Positions 8,991-17,890 of a stretch of DNA of 64,000 nt are shown here, piece after piece (position 1 is the first letter of the stretch; each line of letters begins with the position of its first letter). The position numbers and the translations under genes are program-made. The stretch lies in contig NZ_AOIV01000025.1 of assembly GCF_000337095.1 (NCBI RefSeq), positions 36,455 through 100,454 of the forward strand. The letters are read 5' to 3'. The notes under the pieces are model-generated. The model saw only the letters and a program-made list of their open reading frames with translations. It made no database searches and had not been told where the DNA came from. The stretch comes from Halogeometricum pallidum JCM 14848. GTDB taxonomy: Archaea > Halobacteriota > Halobacteria > Halobacteriales > Haloferacaceae.

Positions 8991-10076
8991 TTACTCGAAG
9001 TCGTCCTCGAAGACGAACGTGCCGTTCCGCTGGACGACGTCGCCGTCCACCTCGATGACGGAGTCCTCGGACATGTCAAGAATCATATCGACGTGTTCGG
9101 CGCTCTGGTTCACCTCGTTCTCCTCGCCCACCGTGTCCGGGTACGCCGACCCGACGGCCATGTGGACGGTGTCGCCCATCTTCTCGTCGAACAGCATGTT
9201 GTACGTGAACGTGTCGATGGCGCGGTTCATCCCGATGCCGAGTTCGCCGAGGTAGCGCGCGCCCTCGTCGGTGTCGAACACGCCGTCGAGCACCTCCTCG
9301 TTGCGCCCGGCGCTGTGGGACTCGACGCGGCCGTCCTCGAAGCGGACGCGGACGTCCTCGATTTCGCGGCCCTGTCGGTACAGCGGCATGTCGAAGTGCA
9401 CCTCCCCCTCGACGCTGTCCCGCACGGGCGCGGTGAACACCTCGCCGCCGGGGAGGTTCTTCTCGCCCTTGTCGTTTATCGCGGTGTTGCCCGCGACGCT
9501 CATCGTCACGTCCGTCTCCTCGCCCGCGGCGATGCGCACCTCCTCGGCGTCGTTCAGAATCTCGACCATCCGCTGTTGGTGCTCGTACTGCTCGTCCCAG
9601 TCGAGGCTGACGGCGTCCCAGACGAAGTTCTGGTAGCCGTCGGTGCTCATACCGGCGAGTTGAGCGTTGCCCGGCGTGGGAAACTGCGTGAGACACCACG
9701 TCTTCGAGAGGCGTTCCTGCAGGACGGGTTGCATCGCGCGGCGGTAGGCGGCGTTCGTTTCGGGGTCGACGTCCGCCGTCTCCGAGGCGTTCGCGTCGCC
9801 GCGGACGGCGATGTACACGTCCATCTCCTCGTACATGGCGAGGAGGTGCTCCGGCGTCTCGAAGTCGCCCTCGCGGTTCCGGAGGAACGCGCGGGAGGCG
9901 CGGGAACTGCTGCTCGTGTAGACGGGGTTCGCGCCGCGTTCGGCGCACTCCTCGTGGAGGGCGACGACCAACTCCTCGGCGGCGGCGGGCGCCGCGACGA
10001 CGACGTTGTCGCCGGACTCGATGCCCGTCGAGTGCTCGGCGATGGTCTGGGCGTGTTCCCGGATGCGTGGGTCCAT
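8991..10076 (-). CDS. Aminopeptidase, M29 (thermophilic metalloprotease) family
   Basis: A 361-residue cytosolic metallo-aminopeptidase related to AmpS/AP-T, removing N-terminal residues from peptides. Family-like segments are the N-terminal Rossmann-like region (DNVVVAAPAAAEELVVALHEEC), GNTAINDKGEKNLPGGEVFTAPV (the E-rich metal-site area), and the C-terminal YLGELGIGMNRAIDTFTYNMLFDEKMGDTVHMAVGSAYPDT split across the final domain. The ATG at 10076 is chosen over a longer frame whose upstream part is Arg-rich. Its 3' end is duplicated downstream around a palindromic element. Confidence 0.92.
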   Translation of the reverse strand: MDPRIREHAQTIAEHSTGIESGDNVVVAAPAAAEELVVALHEECAERGANPVYTSSSSRASRAFLRNREGDFETPEHLLAMYEEMDVYIAVRGDANASETADVDPETNAAYRRAMQPVLQERLSKTWCLTQFPTPGNAQLAGMSTDGYQNFVWDAVSLDWDEQYEHQQRMVEILNDAEEVRIAAGEETDVTMSVAGNTAINDKGEKNLPGGEVFTAPVRDSVEGEVHFDMPLYRQGREIEDVRVRFEDGRVESHSAGRNEEVLDGVFDTDEGARYLGELGIGMNRAIDTFTYNMLFDEKMGDTVHMAVGSAYPDTVGEENEVNQSAEHVDMILDMSEDSVIEVDGDVVQRNGTFVFEDDFE

Positions 10077-10220
10077 ACCACGAGGTGTCGCGTCGGGGTG
10101 AAACCGCTTTCGCACCGGTACCGGCGTTCGCCGCCCGAATCGTTCGCGCACCGAATCAGTCGAACAAGGACTTCAGCGCCGCCCACGAGCCGTTTCTGAG
10201 GAACCGAGAACCACGCTCTC

Positions 10221-10260
10221 TTTATATGATATCTCCGGGAGAGTGTACAACTGTAAGAGG
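10221..10260 (+). promoter_or_regulatory. Promoter and Shine-Dalgarno region of doxX-like gene
   Basis: TATA-like TTTATATGAT (10221-10230) is followed by the short dyad TCTCCGGGAGA and then GTAAGAGG, a plausible Shine-Dalgarno about 10 nt before the ATG at 10271. The dyad lies at the expected transcription start and could be an operator. Confidence 0.45.
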
Positions 10261-10270
10261 TAAAATCACT

Positions 10271-10807
10271 ATGAGCACTCCCACCACCACCACCCGAACC
10301 GCCTTCGAGGACGTCCTCGAGTTCGACCTGCAGGGTACCATCGCCGGCTACTGGCTGGTCGCTCTCCGACTCGTCACCGGCTACTGGTTCCTCCACGCCG
10401 GGTGGACCAAGTTCGCCTTCGTCTCGGGCGAGGCGTTCGACGCCAGCGGCTACCTGATGAGCACGACCGGTAGCCCCATCCACGGCTTCCTCGCGTGGGC
10501 CGCGGCGACCCCGTGGCTGATGGCGTTCACGAACGTCGCGATTCCCGCCGGGGAGTTCCTCATCGGCCTCGGACTGATCGTCGGCGGTCTCGTCCGACTG
10601 GCCTCGTTCTTCGGGGCCCTGCTGATGGTGTTCTTCTACCTGGGGAACGCCGACTGGGCGCACGGCCTCGTCAACGGTGACCTGTTCGGCCTCGTGCTGT
10701 TCGTCACCCTCGCGACGTTCGGCGCGGGCCGCATCCTGGGCCTCGACGCCTACCTCGAAAAACTCGACCTGGCCGACAACCGCGTCGCGAAGTTCATCCT
10801 CGGGTGA
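10271..10807 (+). CDS. DoxX-family membrane protein
   Basis: 178 residues with four predicted TM helices: [42 protein letters not shown], the [15 protein letters not shown] helix, and [20 protein letters not shown]. The pattern is that of DoxX/TQO-small-subunit relatives. Homologues take part in thiosulfate:quinone oxidoreductases or in oxidative-stress membrane complexes; no partner gene is adjacent here, so the role is open. The open frame extends upstream, but ATG 10271 has a TATA box and Shine-Dalgarno at correct distances. Confidence 0.9.
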   Translation: MSTPTTTTRTAFEDVLEFDLQGTIAGYWLVALRLVTGYWFLHAGWTKFAFVSGEAFDASGYLMSTTGSPIHGFLAWAAATPWLMAFTNVAIPAGEFLIGLGLIVGGLVRLASFFGALLMVFFYLGNADWAHGLVNGDLFGLVLFVTLATFGAGRILGLDAYLEKLDLADNRVAKFILG

Positions 10808-10900
10808 ACCGCGACCGAACGGCCCCCTTTCCGCCGTCGTCCGTCGCTTCGAGGCGCGCCTCTGCGCGCCGTCGGCGCACGGACCGCCGCGACCACCGCC

Positions 10901-10908
10901 TATAACTC
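10901..10908 (+). promoter_or_regulatory. TATA box of threonine aldolase gene
   Basis: TATAACTC lies about 26 nt before the ATG at 10930, consistent with a leaderless transcript. Confidence 0.45.
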
Positions 10909-10929
10909 CGGCGCCCGACACCGTCTCCC

Positions 10930-12000
10930 ATGGCTATCGACCTTCGCAGCGACACGGTGACGCGCCCCTCGGCGGCGATGCGGGAGGCGGCGCGGGACGC
11001 CCCCGTCGGCGACGACGTGTACGGCGACGACCCGACGGTGAACGAACTCGAAGCCGCGGCGGCGGAGCGAGTGGGGATGGAGGCCGCCCTCTACGTCCCG
11101 ACGGGGACGATGGGCAACCAGATAGCCGCCCGCGTCCACGCCGACCGCGGGCAGGAGGTACTCCTCGACGAGCAAGCGCACGTCTACAAGTGGGAACTCG
11201 GCGGCCTCGCCCAGTTGTCCGGCCTGCAGGTCCGCACGTTCGACGCCGCCGAGGGAACCTCGGCGGGCACCCGGACGCGGTCCGGCGACTCGGGCGAGTC
11301 GGCCGTCCCGACGCCCGAACAGGTCCGCGAGAACTTCGTCGCCGAGGACCTCCACAAGGCTGGTACCGGTCTCCTCGCCCTCGAAAACACGCACAACGCG
11401 CGCGGCGGCGTCGCCGCTCCCCCCGACGCTATCGACGCCGCGGCCGGGGCGGCGCACGAACTCGGCGTCCCGGTCCACCTCGACGGCGCCCGTCTGTTCA
11501 ACGCCTGCGTCGCCCTCGACGTCGACCCGGAGCGGATGACCCGCGACGTCGACTCGGTGATGTTCTGCCTCTCGAAGGGCCTCGGCGCGCCCGTGGGGTC
11601 GATGCTCGCCGGGAGCGAGGAGTACGTCGAACGCGCCCGCCGCGTCCGCAAACTGCTCGGCGGCGGGATGCGGCAGGCCGGGATAATAGCGGCGCCGGGC
11701 CTCCGCGCCCTCGACAACGTCGAGCGACTGACCGAGGACCACGAGAACGCGGCGCGACTCGCGGCGGGACTCGACGGCGTCGAGGGCCTCCGCGCGCCCG
11801 ACCCCGACACGAACATCGTGCAGGTGTTCTCCGAGGAGGCTGACCTCACCGCCGCGGAGTTCGTCGATATCTGCGAGGAGGCGGGCGTTCGCGGCGGCGC
11901 GCACGGCGAGCATCTGACGCGCTTCTGTACGCACCTCGGCGTATCCGCCGACGACGTGGCCGAGGCCGTCGAGCGAATCGAGACGGCGATGTCGGCGTAG
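10930..12000 (+). CDS. Threonine aldolase, PLP-dependent (low specificity)
   Basis: Cleaves L-threonine or L-allo-threonine to glycine and acetaldehyde using PLP. At 356 residues it fits the beta-eliminating lyase family. Visible landmarks are the N-terminal [41 protein letters not shown] (cofactor-phosphate region), [32 protein letters not shown] (Asp binding the PLP ring nitrogen), and the Schiff-base lysine in [12 protein letters not shown]. It ends at a short gap before the convergent CDF gene. Confidence 0.93.
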   Translation: MAIDLRSDTVTRPSAAMREAARDAPVGDDVYGDDPTVNELEAAAAERVGMEAALYVPTGTMGNQIAARVHADRGQEVLLDEQAHVYKWELGGLAQLSGLQVRTFDAAEGTSAGTRTRSGDSGESAVPTPEQVRENFVAEDLHKAGTGLLALENTHNARGGVAAPPDAIDAAAGAAHELGVPVHLDGARLFNACVALDVDPERMTRDVDSVMFCLSKGLGAPVGSMLAGSEEYVERARRVRKLLGGGMRQAGIIAAPGLRALDNVERLTEDHENAARLAAGLDGVEGLRAPDPDTNIVQVFSEEADLTAAEFVDICEEAGVRGGAHGEHLTRFCTHLGVSADDVAEAVERIETAMSA

Positions 12001-12022
12001 AAAGCGCGTTCGTGCGACCCGT

Positions 12023-12964
12023 TCAGATCTCCGGTTCGATATAGACGAACCTCACCCGGCCGTCCTCGGCCTTCAGCTTCTCTTCTATCTGTGTAATGTC
12101 CGCGTCCAGATCATCGGTGTCGAGGTCGGACTCGAAGCTGATGTCGGCGTTGACGAGCACCTTCTCCGGGCCGACGTGGACGGTCCGGAAGTTGTCGACG
12201 TGAACGACGCCGGGGTGGTTCCGAACGACGTCGCGGAGTCGGTCCTCGGCGTCCTTCGGGAGACTCTCGCCGAGAAGGAGCCGTTTGTTCTCCCACGCGA
12301 GGGCGACGGCGAACCCCATGAGGAGAACGCCGATGAACGCGGCGGAGACGGCGTCGTAGATGTAGTTACCCGTGACCTGCGTGAGGACGACGCCGACGAG
12401 TGCGATGGCCGCGCCCGCGAGGGCGATGGCGTCCTCGGTGAACGCCGTGAGCGTCGTCACGTCGCTCGTCTTCTTGAACGCTTCCGCGATGCCGCTCCAC
12501 TCGTACTCGCGGATCTGCGTTCGGAGTTCGACGGCGGCCTTCTTGAACGCGTACGTCTCGAAGCCGATGGCCGCGACGAGGACGACGACGTTGACGTACC
12601 AGGCGGGGAACTGATAGCCCGCGAACGACACCAGTCCGGCGGCGGCGTGACTGCCGTGCAGGATGGCGTCGTAGCCGTGCTTCAGCGACTCCCACCCGGC
12701 GATGCCGAACAGCAGCACCGAGACGAGAAACGAGTAGAAGAACTGTGCCTTCCCGTAGCCGAACGGGTGCGCTCGGCTCGCCTCCTTGCCGCTGTACCGG
12801 ATGCCGACGAGGAGAAACACCTGATTGCCCGTATCGGAGATGGAGTGGTACGTCTCCGACAGCATCGAGGGACTCTGCGTCAGGAGATATCCGAGAAACT
12901 TCAGAACCGCGATGGCGCCGTTCGCGACGAGGGCCGCGATGACGACGCCTCTGCTTCCTGCCAT
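12023..12964 (-). CDS. Cation diffusion facilitator transporter
   Basis: A 313-residue membrane exporter of divalent cations (Zn, Mn, Fe, Co) driven by proton exchange. About six TM helices are visible, with the family motif ETYHSISDTGNQ in helix 2, the HPFGYGKAQFFYSF loop, and FTEDAIALAGA in helix 5. A C-terminal cytoplasmic domain (RDVVRNHPGVVHVDNFRTVHVGPEKVLVN) has a ferredoxin-like fold in relatives. The metal cannot be predicted confidently. Confidence 0.92.
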   Translation of the reverse strand: MAGSRGVVIAALVANGAIAVLKFLGYLLTQSPSMLSETYHSISDTGNQVFLLVGIRYSGKEASRAHPFGYGKAQFFYSFLVSVLLFGIAGWESLKHGYDAILHGSHAAAGLVSFAGYQFPAWYVNVVVLVAAIGFETYAFKKAAVELRTQIREYEWSGIAEAFKKTSDVTTLTAFTEDAIALAGAAIALVGVVLTQVTGNYIYDAVSAAFIGVLLMGFAVALAWENKRLLLGESLPKDAEDRLRDVVRNHPGVVHVDNFRTVHVGPEKVLVNADISFESDLDTDDLDADITQIEEKLKAEDGRVRFVYIEPEI

Positions 12965-13096
12965 ACTTCTACCTCATGCGTCTCGCGTAAGAACATTCCC
13001 ACGTGGGTCTCCCGGCTCTCTCCTCTCGCGGCGGCCGCCGAACGGCGAAGCGGTCGAACGGAACGTTCCTATCCCCCCGATTCGTAGCCGGAACCG

Positions 13097-13618
13097 ATGC
13101 TGACCGTCGTCTCCGACACCCACAGCGCGGACTCGCATCGGCTCACCGGTCGGACGCTGGACGCCGTCCGCGAGGCCGAACTCGTCGTCCACCTCGGCGA
13201 CTTCATGCGCGAACCCGTCCTCGACGCCTTCGAGTCGGAATCCTCGCGACTTCTCGGCGTGTACGGCAACAACGACGACGCCGAGATACGGAGCCGACTG
13301 CCTGAGGCGCGGAACCTCACCTTCGCGGGGCTGACGTTCGCGGCGACGCACACGCGCCGCGGCGGACCGACGGCGCTCTCGATGTTCGGCCGCGAACGCG
13401 ACGCCGACGTGGTCCTGTTCGGCCACAGCCACCGGCCCACGCTCGACGCGACGGGTGCGGTGACGCTCCTGAACCCGGGGAGCCACGCGCAACCGCGCGG
13501 GCACCGCGCCGCGCACGCGGAACTCGAACCCATGACGGACGGCGGCGTCTCCGGCCGACTCGTCACCGTCGAGAGCGACGTCTTCGAGACGTTCACGATA
13601 CCGCCGTCAGAGGAGTGA
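13097..13618 (+). CDS. Metallophosphoesterase, YfcE/MJ0936 type
   Basis: 173 residues. Calcineurin-like motifs: SDTHSAD (D7, H9), VHLGDF (second Asp), YGNNDD (metal-bridging Asn), THTRRGG, and GHSHRP near the C-terminus followed by NPGSHAQPRG. Relatives are Mn- or Ni-dependent phosphodiesterases of uncertain physiological substrate. It is divergent from the CDF gene. Confidence 0.92.
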   Translation: MLTVVSDTHSADSHRLTGRTLDAVREAELVVHLGDFMREPVLDAFESESSRLLGVYGNNDDAEIRSRLPEARNLTFAGLTFAATHTRRGGPTALSMFGRERDADVVLFGHSHRPTLDATGAVTLLNPGSHAQPRGHRAAHAELEPMTDGGVSGRLVTVESDVFETFTIPPSEE

Positions 13619-13663
13619 CCCCGACGGTCCGTCGGAGGCGGCCCCCATCCCGCTCGCTCTCGC

Positions 13664-14539
13664 TCAGCGGCTGACCCACCAGTACGCCGTCGCGCAGGCG
13701 AGCGTCACGATACCGCCGAGGAAGAACAGTTCCGCGGGCGCCAGCGTCGACAGCGCGGCGACGCCGAGAGTGCCGTCGGTTCCGGGAGCGGCCGCCGTCT
13801 CCAGCGCCGTCCGGGTCGTCTCGGCGGCGTGCGTGCCCGCGGCGCGCGTCGCTTCCGCCGCCCGCGTCGCAGTCTCCGCGCTCGTCGCCTCCCCGCCGGT
13901 CGTCGACGGCGCCTCCGCGATGCCGAACCCGCCGCCTCCGGCGTCCGTGGATGTCGCTTCCGCCGCCGTCGACCCCGAGGGAGCACCCGGCGCGGCCCCG
14001 CCCGACGCGGACCCGCCGGTCGCCGCCCCGCCCTCGTCTGCCTCCCCGGCCAGCGAGACGGTCGGCCCCGCGGCCGTCCGCGTCAGTCGGTCGACGACGA
14101 CGCTGCCGAGGGCGACGACGCCGAGGCCGCCGAGCAGTCGCGAGAGCACCGACCGGAGGCCGCTCGCGTCCTCCTCCTTCCCGGCGACGACGACCAGCGC
14201 GCGGTCGGCGGGCGCGTAGACGGTCATCTCCCGTCCCTTCTCCGAGTAGGCCGTTCCGCCGGGTTCGATGAGGCCGGCGTCTTCCAGCCTCCCGAGGTGA
14301 TACTGGGCGTTCTGGATGGAGGTGTCGACTCGGTCGGCCATCTCGGAGGGCGTCGCGGGCTCCTCGTGGAGCGACGAGAGGACGGTCCGAGCCGTCTCCG
14401 AGGAGATGGCCGAGAGCACCTCCGAGGTCTCCTCGCCGTCGAGTCCGACGACGCGCGGCTCCTTGTCGTCGGAGGACGCGTCGAATCGGGAGGGTAGGAT
14501 GTCGGCCACGTCGTCGCTCGGTTTTAGGTGCGTTGTCAT
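13664..14539 (-). CDS. Winged-helix (ArsR-like) regulator with C-terminal membrane segments
   Basis: 291 residues. A winged HTH at about 40-110 (SSETARTVLSSLHEEPATPSEMADRVDTSIQNAQYHL split by a helix-turn-helix, then GLIEPGGTAYSEKG) is followed by a weakly hydrophobic segment at about 135-155 (LLGGLGVVALGSVVV). A long Gly/Ala/Thr-rich, probably disordered region comes next, then a final TM helix (LFFLGGIVTLACATAYWW). A DNA-binding domain tethered to the membrane is common in haloarchaeal one-component systems; the signal is unknown. It diverges from the small membrane gene at 14611. Confidence 0.85.
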   Translation of the reverse strand: MTTHLKPSDDVADILPSRFDASSDDKEPRVVGLDGEETSEVLSAISSETARTVLSSLHEEPATPSEMADRVDTSIQNAQYHLGRLEDAGLIEPGGTAYSEKGREMTVYAPADRALVVVAGKEEDASGLRSVLSRLLGGLGVVALGSVVVDRLTRTAAGPTVSLAGEADEGGAATGGSASGGAAPGAPSGSTAAEATSTDAGGGGFGIAEAPSTTGGEATSAETATRAAEATRAAGTHAAETTRTALETAAAPGTDGTLGVAALSTLAPAELFFLGGIVTLACATAYWWVSR

Positions 14540-14610
14540 GAGTCTTCCCCTCCCCTACGACCCGGAGGGACGGCGAAACGGCTTTACCTCCGCCCATGAA
14601 AGGCCCGCCC

Positions 14611-14790
14611 ATGTTCTCCCGTCCCTTGCAGAGTCTCCTCGACGACGCCGTCGAGCTCGTCCTCTCGGAGCCGATTTTCGTCGGGTTCGTCGTCTTCATC
14701 CTCCTGTTTGTCTTCTTCGGATATCTCTTCGTCCGCCGGACGGTCATGGGGATGCGCGAAGGATTCGACGAGGGATACCGGGGGAAGTAG
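14611..14790 (+). CDS. Small single-helix membrane protein
   Basis: 59 residues beginning MFSRPLQSLLDDAVEL, with one strong TM helix (IFVGFVVFILLFVFFGYLFV) and a charged tail RRTVMGMREGFDEGYRGK. ATG 14611 is preferred because the TATA-like CTTTAC (14582-14587) lies about 26 nt upstream; an in-frame ATG at 14596 would add five residues. It resembles a haloarchaeal family of unknown function. It sits 7 nt before the phosphate permease start and is probably in its operon. Confidence 0.75.
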   Translation: MFSRPLQSLLDDAVELVLSEPIFVGFVVFILLFVFFGYLFVRRTVMGMREGFDEGYRGK

Positions 14791-14797
14791 CGAGCCA

Positions 14798-16000
14798 ATG
14801 GCTGCTATCGGAACGCTCGCGACGCTCGTCGTCGCGGGACTTGCGAGTCTGTTCATGGCGTGGGCCATCGGGGCCGGGTCCTCGGGGTCCACGCCGTTCG
14901 CCCCAGCCGTCGGCGCGAACGCCATCTCGGTCATGCGCGCGGGGTTCGTCGTCGGCCTCCTCGGGTTCGCCGGCGCCTTCCTGCAGGGCGCGAACGTCAC
15001 GCAGGCCGTCGGCAACGACCTCGTCGTCGGTAACGTGCTGACCGCGAGCGCCGCCACCGTCGCGCTCATCGTCGCCGCCGGCCTCGTCGCCCTCGGCGTG
15101 TTCGCCGGCTACCCCATCGCCACCGCGTTCACCGTCACCGGCGCCGTCGTCGGCGTCGGCCTCGCCAACGGCGGCGCGCCCGCGTGGGACAAATACCAGC
15201 AGATCGTCTCCCTGTGGGTGCTCACGCCGTTCCTCGGCGGCGGCGCGGCGTACGGTACCGCGCGCCTCCTCCGCAACGAGTCGGTGCCCGAACGGGTCGC
15301 CGTCCCGGTGCTCGGGGGTATCGTCGGCGCCATCGTCGCTAACATCGACTTCGCCCTCCTCGCGGCCGACGGCGCCGACGCCGGGTCGTTCTCGGACTAC
15401 GTGGCCCGGGCGCTGCCGACCGTCGACGTCGGCGGGGTCCCGGTCGGCATCGTCGCCGTGACGCTCCTCGTCACCCTCCTCTCCGCCGGCGTCGTCGCCC
15501 GCGAGATGTACCGCGACGAGGCGGCCGGTCAGCGCCGGTTCCTGCTCGTGCTCGGCGGCCTCGTCGCCTTCTCGGCGGGCGGGAGTCAGGTCGGCCTCGC
15601 CATCGGTCCGCTCGTCCCCCTGCTCAACGAGGTCACCATCCCGCTCCCGGCGCTCCTCGCGGGCGGCGGTATCGGCCTCCTCGTCGGATCGTGGACCGGC
15701 GCGCCGCGGATGATAAAGGCGCTCGCGCAGGACTACTCCTCGCTCGGCCCCCGGCGGTCCATCGCGGCGATGATTCCCTCCTTCGCCATCGCGCAGGTGG
15801 CCGTCGCACTCGGGATTCCGGTGTCGTTCAACGAGATAATCGTCAGCGCCATCGTCGGCAGCGGGTTCGCCGCCGGCGGCGCGGGCGTCAGCCGCGAGAA
15901 GATGGTGAAAACGGTGCTCGCGTGGGCCGGGTCGCTGGCCCTCGCGTTCGGGCTCTCGTACGGCGTGTTCACCGCGTTGGCCCTCGCGTTCGGGCTGTAA
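14798..16000 (+). CDS. PiT-family inorganic phosphate transporter
   Basis: A 400-residue permease with about ten TM helices. The two signature repeats of the PiT family are present: FAPAVGANAISVMRAG near the N-terminus and SAGGSQVGLAIGPL near residue 260, each followed by glycine-rich helices. It imports phosphate coupled to protons or sodium. ATG 14798 begins the hydrophobic N-terminus (MAAIGTLATLVVAGLASLF); the longer frame upstream is shadow of the small membrane gene. It is on the same strand as that gene. Confidence 0.9.
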   Translation: MAAIGTLATLVVAGLASLFMAWAIGAGSSGSTPFAPAVGANAISVMRAGFVVGLLGFAGAFLQGANVTQAVGNDLVVGNVLTASAATVALIVAAGLVALGVFAGYPIATAFTVTGAVVGVGLANGGAPAWDKYQQIVSLWVLTPFLGGGAAYGTARLLRNESVPERVAVPVLGGIVGAIVANIDFALLAADGADAGSFSDYVARALPTVDVGGVPVGIVAVTLLVTLLSAGVVAREMYRDEAAGQRRFLLVLGGLVAFSAGGSQVGLAIGPLVPLLNEVTIPLPALLAGGGIGLLVGSWTGAPRMIKALAQDYSSLGPRRSIAAMIPSFAIAQVAVALGIPVSFNEIIVSAIVGSGFAAGGAGVSREKMVKTVLAWAGSLALAFGLSYGVFTALALAFGL

Positions 16001-16003
16001 CGG

Positions 16004-17371
16004 CTACTCGGTCTCTATCTCCTCGGCCTCGGACTCCTCTTCGACCTGCGGGTCGTAGGACTCGTCGACGGTGATGCGCGCCTTCATGATGCGCGTGTTG
16101 TCCACCTGCTCGATGCGGATGGTGACGCCCTCGAACTCTATCTCCTCGCCCTCCTCGACCAGGCGGCCGGCGCGGTTGAAGATGAACCCGGCGAGCGTCT
16201 CGAACTCCTCGCCCTCGGGCAGGTCGAGTTCGAGCACCTCGTTCACCTCGTCGATGTTCACCTCGCCGCGGACGAGCGTCTCCTGGTCGTTGACGAACTC
16301 GAACGCCTCCTCCTCGTCGGATTCGAGGATGTCGCCGACGATCTCCTCGACCATGTCCTCGAGGGTGAGAAGGCCCTCGGTCGTCCCGAACTCGTCGATG
16401 ACGATGACCATCTGGAGGCGGTTGTCCTGTATCTCCGTCAGCAGTTCGTCGACGTTCTTCGACTCGGGGACGTGCAGCGTCGGTTGGACGATGTCGGCCA
16501 GTTTGCCGCCGCCCTCGCCGTAGAACTGCTCGCGGACGAGGTCGCGGATGTTGACGATGCCGATGACGTTGTCGAGGTTGCCGTCGTACACCGGGACGCG
16601 TTCGTGGTCCGACTGGATGCAGGTCTCGATGGCCTCGTCGAGCGTCGCGTCCTTCGAGACGGCGGTCATGTCGAGACGCGGCGTCATCACCTCCTTGGCG
16701 ATGGTGTTGTTGAAGCGGAAGATGCGGTCGAGCATCTCGCGTTCCTCCTCCTCGATGACGCCCTCGCGCTCGCCGGTCTGGATGAGGTCCTGAATCTCGT
16801 CGCGCGTGATGTAGGACGTCTCGATGGACGACCGGCCGCCGGTCACCTTGTTGATGACGCGCGTCAGGTAGTCGAAGAAGATGACAAGCGGGAACAGCAC
16901 GTACTCGGAGTACTTCAGCGGTCGCGCGATGCGGAGCGACCACGACTCGGTGTTCTCGACGGCGTAGGACTTCGGCGCGCTCTCGCCGAACAGCAACACG
17001 AGCGTCGTGATGCCGAACGTCGAGATGAGCACCGCCGGGCCCGCCTCGAAGTAGATGCTGACGACGGCCGTCGCGATGGAGGACATCGCGATGTTGACGA
17101 TGTTGTTCCCGACGAGGATGGTGATGAGCAGCCTGTGCGGGTCGGATTTGAGGTCGCTCACAGCCTTCGCTCCCGGCACGCCCCGTTCGACTAGCGAGTC
17201 GACGCGGTGCTTGGCGAGCGAGAACATGGCTATCTCCGAGGAGGAGAAGAACGCCGAGAAGCCGATGAGCAGGACGATGGCGATGGCGCCCCCGATAGTA
17301 ATCGTGGTGTTGTCCACCGAGACGGCCGGCAACTGCAGGACGCCGGCCGCGACGGAGGTCGCGTTACTCAT
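16004..17371 (-). CDS. CNNM/CorC-type membrane protein (DUF21-CBS-CorC_HlyC)
   Basis: 455 residues. DUF21 membrane domain at about 15-185 (SAFFSSSEIAMFSLAKHRV is the typical first-helix signature), then a CBS pair at about 205-330 (VMTPRLDMTAVSKDATLDEAIE), then a CorC_HlyC domain (LTLEDMVEEIVGDILDE-like, ELDLPEGEEFETLAGFIFNRAGRLVEEG). Relatives are implicated in Mg/Co homeostasis; the bacterial name hemolysin is misleading. ATG 17371 (MSNATSV) is chosen over an upstream in-frame start at 17458. Confidence 0.92.
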   Translation of the reverse strand: MSNATSVAAGVLQLPAVSVDNTTITIGGAIAIVLLIGFSAFFSSSEIAMFSLAKHRVDSLVERGVPGAKAVSDLKSDPHRLLITILVGNNIVNIAMSSIATAVVSIYFEAGPAVLISTFGITTLVLLFGESAPKSYAVENTESWSLRIARPLKYSEYVLFPLVIFFDYLTRVINKVTGGRSSIETSYITRDEIQDLIQTGEREGVIEEEEREMLDRIFRFNNTIAKEVMTPRLDMTAVSKDATLDEAIETCIQSDHERVPVYDGNLDNVIGIVNIRDLVREQFYGEGGGKLADIVQPTLHVPESKNVDELLTEIQDNRLQMVIVIDEFGTTEGLLTLEDMVEEIVGDILESDEEEAFEFVNDQETLVRGEVNIDEVNEVLELDLPEGEEFETLAGFIFNRAGRLVEEGEEIEFEGVTIRIEQVDNTRIMKARITVDESYDPQVEEESEAEEIETE

Positions 17372-17602
17372 CGGACTGGCGGTCTGAACGGGGGCTGCCG
17401 AACCCGCCCAAGGGCGGTGCTGAGCAGCGATAGATGGTACGAGCGACGACAAACCCATGCAAATACGTCCACTTGTCCGGCCCCGGAATTAAGAGTTGCC
17501 CTCCCTCTTCCGTCCGAACGTCCGTCTCGTCGGATTTCAGCGCTCGCGGCGGGGCGTTCCGGGGGCGAAGCGCTTAGGGACCGGACGGCCGTATCGACGG
17601 GT

Positions 17603-17890
17603 ATGACAGTCGACGAACCGGCGATTACGCTGTATCGACTGCAGGCGTGTCCCTTCTGCGAACGGGTCGTCCACGTACTGGACGAACTGGATATCGCCTA
17701 CGAGTCGCGCTTCGTCGAACCGATGCACTCCGACCGGAACGTCGTCAAGCGCATCTCGGGCAAGCGGACCGTCCCGGCCATCGTCGACGACGAGACGGGC
17801 GTGACGATGTCCGAGTCCGCCAACATCGTCGACTACCTGCGGGACACCTACGGAGACGGCTCCGGGGCCGCCGAGGGAGGTGCGGCTTGA
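17603..17890 (+). CDS. Glutaredoxin/GST N-terminal domain protein
   Basis: 95 residues with a thioredoxin fold: strand ITLYRLQ, active site C16-P-F-C19, cis-Pro region KRTVPAIV, and ESANIVDYLRDTYG, the GST-N/glutaredoxin helix. It is probably a thiol-disulfide or mixed-disulfide oxidoreductase. The stop overlaps the start of the next gene (TGATG), so the two are translationally coupled and likely act together. Confidence 0.9.
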   Translation: MTVDEPAITLYRLQACPFCERVVHVLDELDIAYESRFVEPMHSDRNVVKRISGKRTVPAIVDDETGVTMSESANIVDYLRDTYGDGSGAAEGGAA

